Shown here in pieces: positions 57,315-64,000 of a stretch of 64,000 bases of DNA. The position numbers and the translations under genes were made by a program. The stretch comes from JARYMI01 sp037444845. Its GTDB lineage: Bacteria > Acidobacteriota > Aminicenantia > Aminicenantales > UBA8522. How positions within the stretch are numbered: position 1 is the first letter of the stretch; every line of letters begins with the position of its first letter. The DNA is taken from the NCBI GenBank assembly GCA_037444845.1, contig JBBILQ010000007.1:8972-72971 (forward strand), read 5' to 3'. The notes beneath the pieces were generated by a model that was not told the DNA's origin, did no database searches, and was given only the letters and a program-made list of their open reading frames with translations.

Positions 57315-58717
57315 GGAAGCGGTGGAGGATGGGAAAAAGGCGCGGCACCAGATTTTTTAAAGACAAAATATGGCCCCTTATCCGCCGGCGTTGGCCTCTT
57401 TTAGTTTTTCTGGCATCCTCTCTCATCCTGAGGGTTTTTATTTTTCCAGGCATCGTCCCCCGGGCTCACATCGATTCCGTCACCTATCTCGTTTTTTCGG
57501 ACCTGAACCCGGCCCGGACACCGGGGTATCCAGTTTTCATTGAAATCATCCAATTTTTTAATGACGTTTTTTCGATCACGCCCTTTTATCTCCATGCGAT
57601 CGTCTCTGTCCAGATGTTTTTCCTCGGGATGATCAACTGCTATTTGATTTATGCTCTCTCGAAAATTCTCACGAGGAGCGAAGCGTTCGCCGTGTTCATG
57701 GGATTGATCTATAACCTTGATTATTTCGTCGTCGGGTTCGAGTTTCTCATCCTGACCGAAACGCTCAGCTTGACTCTTTTAGGGTTGACGCTTCTGTTTT
57801 ACCAGAAGATCTTTACGGGGAAAAAATCGGCTCCTTATCTGGCTGGGTTTTTTTCCGTCTGTTTGGTGCTGACGCGGCCAAGCTTCGCTGTCCTCTTTGT
57901 CTGCCTTGTGGGAATAACCGGGCTCGTTCATTTCCGCCCGAAAGACAGAAGGATCAGGCTCAAACGATTAGCCGGGCCCCTGGCGATTTTCTTTCTAATC
58001 AACGTCGCCGGCATTCTTTCCTGGTCCTGGCGGAATAAAGTTAAGCATGATTATTTCGGCCCGTCCACGCTCTTGCCTTTCCAGCTGGGCTATTTCACGC
58101 AGTATTTTTACTGGAAGTACAAAATGGGGAGCGACGCGGAGCTGGATCCGTATGCAGCCATTCTCATCCAGGAAAAAGGCCAGCCTTTTCGGACGGCCTG
58201 GCGCTTTATCGAGGACTTGAAAATGTCGGATGCCGAGATCGCGCGGATTCTCTTCCGGCTCAACCTCAGGTTGATCAAAGAAAACCCCATGGATTACCTG
58301 CGGTTGCTGCCCCGGGCAGCTTTAGATTATTACGGTTTCTCTTGGTACTGGACAGAGCTTCACAGCGGGAAGGTTTTCGGGCGCGCCAAATTCTTGGTAA
58401 AGCCATGGCTCTTCTTTTTTCACCTCTACAACTGGGTTTATCACCATCTTTTGGCTCTCCTCACTTTTGTCCTGATTGCTCCCGCTCTCTTCATCCTGGC
58501 AAGCCGAAAAAAGGAGGATGTTTTCCATCTCGCCTGTCTCATCGAAGGGGCGATTCATTATAATTTTCTCATTTCCGTTTTTTTCACTCCTGGCGGGGCA
58601 AACAACCTCAGGTACCGGCTTCCGGTCGAGCCCTATATTGTTCTTGTTTTCTTCGCCGCCCTTTTTCTCCTCGGCCGGGCCCTGTGGCGGCTCATTCGCA
58701 AGCCACTGGCGGCCTGA
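57299..58717 (+). CDS. Integral membrane glycosyltransferase-like protein
   Basis: A 472-residue membrane protein with about ten helices, resembling GT39/GT-C-type enzymes that use lipid-linked sugars. The first external loop has PRAHIDSVTYLVFSDLNPAR, with Asp in the place of the family's catalytic acidic residue, and then TPGYPVFIEI. The C-terminus has LRYRLPVEPYIV, the ending typical of these proteins. The 57299 start overlaps the previous gene by 16 bases; the ATG at 57329 with an adjacent GGAGG is an alternative. A flavin oxidoreductase and an asparagine synthase-like gene follow, suggesting surface glycan assembly. The sugar is unknown. Confidence 0.75.
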   Translation: MESAVGKRWRMGKRRGTRFFKDKIWPLIRRRWPLLVFLASSLILRVFIFPGIVPRAHIDSVTYLVFSDLNPARTPGYPVFIEIIQFFNDVFSITPFYLHAIVSVQMFFLGMINCYLIYALSKILTRSEAFAVFMGLIYNLDYFVVGFEFLILTETLSLTLLGLTLLFYQKIFTGKKSAPYLAGFFSVCLVLTRPSFAVLFVCLVGITGLVHFRPKDRRIRLKRLAGPLAIFFLINVAGILSWSWRNKVKHDYFGPSTLLPFQLGYFTQYFYWKYKMGSDAELDPYAAILIQEKGQPFRTAWRFIEDLKMSDAEIARILFRLNLRLIKENPMDYLRLLPRAALDYYGFSWYWTELHSGKVFGRAKFLVKPWLFFFHLYNWVYHHLLALLTFVLIAPALFILASRKKEDVFHLACLIEGAIHYNFLISVFFTPGGANNLRYRLPVEPYIVLVFFAALFLLGRALWRLIRKPLAA

Positions 58718-58852
58718 AATAAGACGCCGCTGCTGACCGCCAGGTCGAAATGAACACGCTCAGGATCCGGCTCGTCACAGAAGCAGAGATGCAACCTCAA
58801 GGAGGCGAGGGCTGGAATTTTTTTGCCTTTCAGAATATCATAGGTAACCTTT

Positions 58853-60289
58853 ATGACAAAACCCGGATATCGTTTTTTGATCATCGGCGCTGGCGTCAGC
58901 GGTTTGACGACCGCCCACGCACTCAGCAGGGAATTTCCGGGTGAAGTTCTGGCCCTGGAAAAGGAGTTAGAAGTCGGCGGTCTATTAAGGACGATCCAGA
59001 GAAACAGCGCCCGTTACGATCTCGGTTCTCACAGGATTCATAAAGCACCTTCCGAGCCAGCTTTCCGGCTCATCCAGGAGGTCTGCCAGGACAGACTCGT
59101 CAAAAATGAGCGCGGGGGCAAGCTTCGGCTCAAAAAATCCTATATTGACTACCCCATCACCTCATTCCAGATGTTCAGGGGGTTGGGGCTTCTCGAGTCA
59201 GCGCTCTGTGCCGTGTCTCTTCTCCGGCATCGGTTGGTTGCCCGTCTGAAAGACAAATCCAGCCTCAGGGAAAACGATAATTACGAGAGTTACCTTATTC
59301 GAAGGGCTGGGCAAAGAGCATACGGTCTGTTTTATGAGCCGTATGCAAGGAAAGTCTGGGGAGGCGAGCCGTCGCAGATTTCGACGACCGCCGTAAAAAA
59401 GCGGATCTCCATGCTCAGCCCTACTCTTTTTCTTAAAGACATGGTCGGCCATTATACCGGCCGGTCGAAAAACAACTTTTACTATTACCTCAAAGGCGGT
59501 ATCAGCGGGCTGGTGGAGTCGCTGGCGCAACGAGTCCGGGAAAACGGCGGCGAAATCGTGACCGGCGTGGGTGATTTTTCTCTCAGCATTGAGCACGGAA
59601 CAAAGGAGTGCCGGTTCAGGGCTGATGGTCCGCAAACGGTGAGGTTCGACACCTTGATCTCGACGATTCCTCTCGATGAGTTGTTGATGAAGCTCGCTCC
59701 CCCCGAGCATATTCTCCAGCAGATCAAAGACATCAAATGGCGGGGGTTGAGGCTCGTTTTTCTCCATGTCCAGGGCGAGCCGTTGCTTGACGGCGAGTCG
59801 TTTTATTTTCCGGAACAGAAATACGTTTTCGGGCGTGTTTCTGTTCCCAAGCGGTTTGACTCGGCCATGCAGCCCGAAACCGGTGAAACGGCGATCACCT
59901 GCGAAGTCCCCTGCTCTGAGAATGACGAGCTCTGGACCGCTCCAGATGAAAAGGTGTTTGACCTGTGTCTGGCGAGCCTCCGCCGGGCAGCGCTCGTAAC
60001 AGAGCGGCAAAGGGCGCTGAAGGAAAAAAGCTTCATCATCAGCCTTCCCAAAGTCTACCCTGTTTACAGTGTCGGCTGGGAAGCGCTTGTCAAGGGCCTT
60101 CTCTTGTATTCGGCCCGCCGTTTTCCCTCCGTTTACTTCAGCGGGAAGCCCGGTTTGTTCCTTCATAACAATATCGACCAGAGCATGGAGATCGGGCTTT
60201 CGCTGGCCGAGGATATTCTTCGCGGAAAAACTCCTCAGGAATGGTTAACCAAGCTGGATATATTCTACAACATGAAGCTGCGGGATTAA
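58853..60289 (+). CDS. FAD-dependent oxidoreductase (amine oxidase/UDP-galactopyranose mutase-like)
   Basis: A 478-residue flavoprotein. The FAD-binding motif is FLIIGAGVSGLTTAHALSRE near the N-terminus, followed by VLALEKELEVGGLLRTIQ. DLGSHRIHKAP and FYYYLKGGISGLVESLAQRV are typical of the protoporphyrinogen oxidase/amine oxidase group found in polysaccharide gene clusters. FLHNNIDQSMEIGLSLAEDIL at the end is the second FAD-contacting segment. It probably modifies a sugar nucleotide or lipid carrier, acting in the cytoplasm. The asparagine synthase-like gene begins one base after its stop. Confidence 0.85.
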   Translation: MTKPGYRFLIIGAGVSGLTTAHALSREFPGEVLALEKELEVGGLLRTIQRNSARYDLGSHRIHKAPSEPAFRLIQEVCQDRLVKNERGGKLRLKKSYIDYPITSFQMFRGLGLLESALCAVSLLRHRLVARLKDKSSLRENDNYESYLIRRAGQRAYGLFYEPYARKVWGGEPSQISTTAVKKRISMLSPTLFLKDMVGHYTGRSKNNFYYYLKGGISGLVESLAQRVRENGGEIVTGVGDFSLSIEHGTKECRFRADGPQTVRFDTLISTIPLDELLMKLAPPEHILQQIKDIKWRGLRLVFLHVQGEPLLDGESFYFPEQKYVFGRVSVPKRFDSAMQPETGETAITCEVPCSENDELWTAPDEKVFDLCLASLRRAALVTERQRALKEKSFIISLPKVYPVYSVGWEALVKGLLLYSARRFPSVYFSGKPGLFLHNNIDQSMEIGLSLAEDILRGKTPQEWLTKLDIFYNMKLRD

Positions 60290-60290
60290 C

Positions 60291-62195
60291 GTGTGCGGTT
60301 TTGTCGGGGTGTTAAACGGCGACCGGGAAAAACCGGCTGATGCCCGGGTCACCGGAAGACTCTCGGATTGTCTCAGGCACCGCGGCCCTGATGATGCCGG
60401 TTCTTACGCGGACGGGCCTTATGCTGTCAGCCACCGAAGGCTGAACATCATCGACCTCACGGCCAGGGGCCGCCAGCCGATGCAGAACGCGGCCGGCACG
60501 ATCTCGATCGCTTACAACGGCGAAGCCTACAATTTTCTCGAATTAAAAGAAAAGCATGCTCTGTCCCAACGATTTTCTTTCCGGTCGCGGACTGACACCG
60601 AAGTGCTCCTTTATCTGTACGAACTCTTAGGCATCGATTTTGTTGACGAATTGAACGGCATGTTTGCCCTGGCCATCTGGGACGGCCGGAGAAAGAGCCT
60701 ATATCTCATCCGCGACCGGTTCGGCATCAAGCCGCTTTTCTACGCCGTCAGCGACAATTCCGTCTGGTTTGCCTCGGAGATAAAAGCCATTGTTTCTTTA
60801 CCCGGGTTTGAGAAAAAGCCCTGCCTGGAAGCCCTCCATCACTATTTCAGTTTTGATTATATTCCCGGAGAGATAACAGCCTTCGAAGGGATCAAAGAAG
60901 TGCGGCCCGGGCACTGGCTGGAGTTCCGTTCCGGAGCGACGCTTTCGACGGATGAGAAGCAGTACTGGAAGCCAAGATATGGGTCTGAAGTCCCCCGGGA
61001 TGTCGGAGCGGCGGTCGAGCATATCCAGGAATTGCTCGAATCTTCGGTCAGGTCCCAGCTCATATCCGATGTGCCCATCGGCGTGATGCTGTCGGGAGGC
61101 CTTGATTCGAGCACGCTCGCGGTCCTGATGTCCCGGCTCAGAGGCGATTCTCAATTTCATACGTTTTCTATCGGGTTTGACGAGAAATCGTTCGACGAAT
61201 CTTCGTCGGCCCGGGTTGTCGCCGATAAAATCGGCACGATCCACCATCACGTCCCTGTCAAGCCGCGGCTCGTTGCCGACAACCTGGAGAAACAATCCTA
61301 TTTCATCGATGAGCCATACGCTGATGGGTCAGGCATCCCGACCTATCTGCTCTCCCGTGAGGCCAAAAACTACGTGACGGTTCTGCTGTCGGGAGAGGGC
61401 GGTGACGAAGTTTTTGCCGGTTACGAAACCTACCTCGCCTACAAAATCCGAAAAATCTACAGGCGAACCCCCGGTTTCGCCCGGAAGTTGCTGGGGCAGT
61501 TATCCCGTCTGCTGCCTGTCTCCCATGAAAAGCTCAGCCTCGATTTTAAATTTAAACGCTTCGTCAGAGGAGCTGAGCACGACGTGCCCGTGAGCCACTT
61601 CAAATGGAGGGAAGTGTTTTCCCCGGAGGAAAAAGAGAAGCTCTTTGAAAACGGGCCCGAGCTCAGGGAAAGATTCGGCGACTCTGACCGTTTTTTCACC
61701 CAGCATTATGCCCGGAATTCCGGCGGCGATGAACTGAACACGCTTTTAAACATCGATTGCACCTATCATCTTCCCGACGACCTGATGATCAAGAACGACC
61801 GCATGACCATGGCCCATTCCCTGGAAGCGCGCGTCCCCTTCACTGACCTTCACTTGTTCGAATACCTGGCCGGTCTTCGAGGAAGCTGGAAGCTTCGCCG
61901 TTTTACCCTGAAATATCTTTTGAAAAAAGCGATGAAACCGTATCTGCCGGAGGAAATCCTCCGCAAGAAGAAGATCGGGCTTGAACTTCCCTACTCAGAA
62001 TGGTTCTGCCATGAACTCAGGGATTTGCTGTTAGATTATCTTTCGCCCGCGACTCTCCGTGTCATCCCATTTCTCCGGTCACGGTTTGTTCAGGAAATTA
62101 TCGCCGAACACCTGAAAAAGAAACGGGACCGGGGGAGAGAGCTGTGGGGACTTTTGAATTTTGTCGTCTGGTACGGTCAGCACTGGCCCCGCTGA
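60291..62195 (+). CDS. asnB: Glutamine-hydrolysing asparagine synthase
   Basis: A 634-residue enzyme with the N-terminal glutaminase domain and C-terminal ATP-dependent amidation domain of AsnB. The start is GTG, so Cys2 (MCGFVGVLNG) is the exposed glutaminase nucleophile after Met removal. RHRGPDDAG, NGEAYNF and TDTEVLLYLYE follow. The ATP-pyrophosphatase loop SGGLDSS is at about residues 268-274, then LLSGEGGDEVFAGYETY and NDRMTMAHSLEARVPF. Homologues in polysaccharide clusters often amidate sugars or amino acids on glycans rather than make free asparagine. It is the last gene of the cluster. Confidence 0.93.
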   Translation: MCGFVGVLNGDREKPADARVTGRLSDCLRHRGPDDAGSYADGPYAVSHRRLNIIDLTARGRQPMQNAAGTISIAYNGEAYNFLELKEKHALSQRFSFRSRTDTEVLLYLYELLGIDFVDELNGMFALAIWDGRRKSLYLIRDRFGIKPLFYAVSDNSVWFASEIKAIVSLPGFEKKPCLEALHHYFSFDYIPGEITAFEGIKEVRPGHWLEFRSGATLSTDEKQYWKPRYGSEVPRDVGAAVEHIQELLESSVRSQLISDVPIGVMLSGGLDSSTLAVLMSRLRGDSQFHTFSIGFDEKSFDESSSARVVADKIGTIHHHVPVKPRLVADNLEKQSYFIDEPYADGSGIPTYLLSREAKNYVTVLLSGEGGDEVFAGYETYLAYKIRKIYRRTPGFARKLLGQLSRLLPVSHEKLSLDFKFKRFVRGAEHDVPVSHFKWREVFSPEEKEKLFENGPELRERFGDSDRFFTQHYARNSGGDELNTLLNIDCTYHLPDDLMIKNDRMTMAHSLEARVPFTDLHLFEYLAGLRGSWKLRRFTLKYLLKKAMKPYLPEEILRKKKIGLELPYSEWFCHELRDLLLDYLSPATLRVIPFLRSRFVQEIIAEHLKKKRDRGRELWGLLNFVVWYGQHWPR

Positions 62196-62540
62196 CTTAA
62201 CGTTGAATTCATATGTTTTATAAATAAGGATATTTTTCGCTGTGTTCAGCCAACTCATCTTTTTTAGCCAATTGCTCCTGACCGACGGCCGCCGGGTTAT
62301 CCGAGATGACCATCAGCAAATCGATGGCATTGAGGACATAGGCCGGCGCTTTTGCCTTGGCCGCGGGTTTCCGGCTCGCTCTCACCCGTCTTAAGCTCGA
62401 TTTGACATCCGACGACTCCCCTATCTATCGTTCACCACGATGGGGTGAGGTCAAATTGATGCCATGAATGCTCATCAAGCTAACGCAGCCGAAAACGGAT
62501 TTCCTATCTACTCGTGACGGGTCCTTCCGGCATTCTGGTC
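62196..62540. other. Gap with a C-terminal minus-strand protein remnant
   Basis: No complete gene is seen. On the minus strand an open frame from about 62430 down to 62223 reads AYVLNAIDLLMVISDNPAAV, then QLAKKDELAEHSEKYPYL with a stop. It lacks a start codon with a ribosome site and I recognise no family, so it is probably the end of a lost gene. A TTGACATCCGA motif (62404) resembles the promoter at 56797 but has no good -10. Confidence 0.35.
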
Positions 62541-63890
62541 CTAACGGCCCCGCCTCGCGAGCAGTTTCTCGACTTCCTCGATTTCCTTGGGAACATCCTT
62601 GGTCAGAACTTCACAGCCGTCCTTCGTTATAAGGACGGTGTCCTCTATGCGGACGCCAATCTTTTTTTCAGGGTAATAGAGCCCTGGTTCGATGGCAAAG
62701 ACCATCCCCTCCTGGAGTGGAATTCCCCGGGGCCCAACGTCATGAGTGGCCAGGCCGACATAGTGGCCGATCCCACCGTGCTGGCCTCTCGGATCGAGCC
62801 CTTTTTTCTTCATGACTTCGGCCACATGTTTCTGCACATCCTCGGCTGTTACCCCGGGCCTGTAAGCCTCGATGCAAGCTTTCTGGACAGCGAGAACAAT
62901 CTCGTAGACTTCCCGCTGTTCCTTCGTGAATTCTCCCGAGGCCGGCCAGGTCCGTGTGATGTCCATACAGAGGTAATCCAGGTCGGCGCCGAAATCCATC
63001 AATATGAGGTCTCCTTCTTCAACGCGACGGGAATTTTTTTCGTAATGGAGGATGCACGTGTTGGGTCCTGAGCCGACGATCGGGGGATAAGCAGGGCCCT
63101 TAGCTCCGTTTCTAAGGATGACGTGCATTGCTGCGGCCTCGATCTCGTATTCAAAGACGCCGGGCCTTGATGCGAGCATGGCCTGCTTGACGGCCTCAGC
63201 CGAGATGCGGCCATTTCGCCTCATGATTTCGATTTCTGTCGAGCTCTTGATCGCCCGCAACCCATCGATCAATGGAGCGATATCTTTAAAACTGCAAGAC
63301 GGGTATCTTTCCCGGAGCTTCTGGATGCGGTAGTTATCGAGCGAAATTTGGTCATTGTAATGCAGCCGGCTTTTTCGCCCCATGAAAATCTGTGTTTCCC
63401 AGCGAGCGCTATCGACGGCGTCGCGAGGGGAAAGCCGCAGATGAAAGGTCTCGTTGAAACGGGGAGCGTTGCGAGCGATGAACTCGTCAAAAAAGCTCAC
63501 CTCATAGATCTCCGCAAATCCGAAAATTTTTTTGGCCTGGGAGTCCATGAGGAGGTTAGCGCCTTCCATCATCTCTTCCCGGACTGTCTGCCGGGGAAGA
63601 AAGAGAAACGATTCTCCGGTCTTGGGGATCATGACCAGAACCGCTCCCGAATCCTCAACGCCGCAGAAATAATAGAAATCGTTATCCTGGCGAAAATGAT
63701 GTCCGGGAACGGGCACGGCCTCCCCAAAAAGCATAATTATTCCGTTCTCCGCTTTCGCCATCAGAGCCTGTCTTCGCTTGATGAACTCTTCTTTTGGATA
63801 GCCTGTCCGGTGACTCATAGAGAAAGAAAATAAAAAAAGCAGGGCGAGGGTGAGCGCAAAAAATCGGCCTGAGATTGGTTTCCTGATCAT
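62541..63890 (-). CDS. M24 family Xaa-Pro aminopeptidase
   Basis: A 449-residue metallopeptidase of the aminopeptidase P type, removing N-terminal residues before proline. The ATG at 63890 follows AAGGAGG at eight bases and gives an N-terminal signal-like hydrophobic segment (residues about 8-25). The AMP_N-type N-domain (SHRTGYPKEEFIKRRQALM) and the pita-bread catalytic domain are present. Metal ligands are in LMDFGADLDYLCMDITRT (two Asp), GIGHYVGLATHDVG (His), FAIEPGLYY (Glu) and GVRIEDTVLI (Glu). An exported or membrane-tethered form fits a peptide-scavenging cell. The last 110 bases of the window show nothing further. Confidence 0.94.
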   Translation of the reverse strand: MIRKPISGRFFALTLALLFLFSFSMSHRTGYPKEEFIKRRQALMAKAENGIIMLFGEAVPVPGHHFRQDNDFYYFCGVEDSGAVLVMIPKTGESFLFLPRQTVREEMMEGANLLMDSQAKKIFGFAEIYEVSFFDEFIARNAPRFNETFHLRLSPRDAVDSARWETQIFMGRKSRLHYNDQISLDNYRIQKLRERYPSCSFKDIAPLIDGLRAIKSSTEIEIMRRNGRISAEAVKQAMLASRPGVFEYEIEAAAMHVILRNGAKGPAYPPIVGSGPNTCILHYEKNSRRVEEGDLILMDFGADLDYLCMDITRTWPASGEFTKEQREVYEIVLAVQKACIEAYRPGVTAEDVQKHVAEVMKKKGLDPRGQHGGIGHYVGLATHDVGPRGIPLQEGMVFAIEPGLYYPEKKIGVRIEDTVLITKDGCEVLTKDVPKEIEEVEKLLARRGR

Positions 63891-64000
63891 ACCGTTGTCC
63901 TCCTTATGAGTCGAGGGATAAGAAAGTCCTTGCATCACGTCATCATAGAAGAAATTCGTTTTCTGCTGCGCTGGCCGAATGATCTCTCGAGCACCAATTT

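Noticed and set aside
1..64000. CRISPR arrays, tRNA and rRNA genes, prophage modules
   Set aside because: No regularly spaced repeats, no tRNA cloverleaf signatures and no phage structural genes were found by reading; a covariance scan would be the decisive test for tRNAs.

Overview
The window reads as chromosomal DNA of an uncultured anaerobe, most likely Candidatus Aminicenantes or a near relative in the Acidobacteriota sphere. This is inference from gene content: a CBM9/DUF5916 outer-membrane protein, Tat-exported Gfo/Idh/MocA proteins, a propeller lipoprotein, TPR fusions, K+-dependent membrane pyrophosphatase, multiheme cytochrome and hgcAB. Most of it is GC-rich and gene-dense with typical Shine-Dalgarno sites. 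The first ~1.4 kb and the stretch around 8.9-11.8 kb look more AT-rich. No rRNA, tRNA or CRISPR array was seen.

Layout. 1-1.4 kb: 3' part of a kelch-repeat gene and a frameshifted IS91-type transposase remnant. 1.4-7.5 kb: acyl-CoA enzymes (thiolase, 3-hydroxyacyl-CoA dehydrogenase), then recA, an Fe/Mn superoxide dismutase with two plausible starts, corA and two small membrane proteins. 7.6-17 kb: propeller lipoprotein, DUF5916 protein, SagB-type nitroreductase, serine hydrolase-TPR and metzincin-TPR proteins. 17-23.5 kb: uvrA, a DUF3311/sodium-solute symporter pair, an M20 amidohydrolase and mntP. 23.5-28.2 kb (minus): small lipoprotein, M29-like aminopeptidase, an unknown protein and two paralogous sugar dehydrogenases. 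28.2-32.7 kb: membrane pyrophosphatase and a DUF4143 ATPase embedded among decayed kinase and TPR fragments. 32.7-36 kb: Tat-Gfo/Idh, DUF1080 lipoprotein and ThuA. 36-38 kb: a MarR-type regulator with hgcA and hgcB, the mercury-methylation genes. 38-46 kb (minus): Tat aminotransferase, S9 peptidase, PAS protein, Agl23-like membrane protein, discoidin-like protein. 44.4-51.9 kb (minus): six translationally coupled genes, sugar dehydrogenase - epimerase - Tat dehydrogenase - heptaheme cytochrome c - membrane cytochrome b - ApbE. 52-56.6 kb: palindromic repeats, a histidine-kinase remnant and hrpA. 56.8-62.2 kb: a surface-polysaccharide-like cluster. 62.5-63.9 kb: M24 aminopeptidase.

How it fits together. 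The repeated sugar-oxidoreductase, DUF1080, ThuA and epimerase modules point to carbohydrate use through oxidised (3-keto) sugars. The secreted peptidases, the amidohydrolase and the acyl-CoA enzymes suggest peptide and amino-acid fermentation. The most notable items are the hgcAB locus with a strong promoter/operator, and the operon joining Tat-exported sugar dehydrogenase to a heptaheme cytochrome, cytochrome b and a flavinyltransferase, which may be an undescribed electron outlet for periplasmic sugar oxidation.
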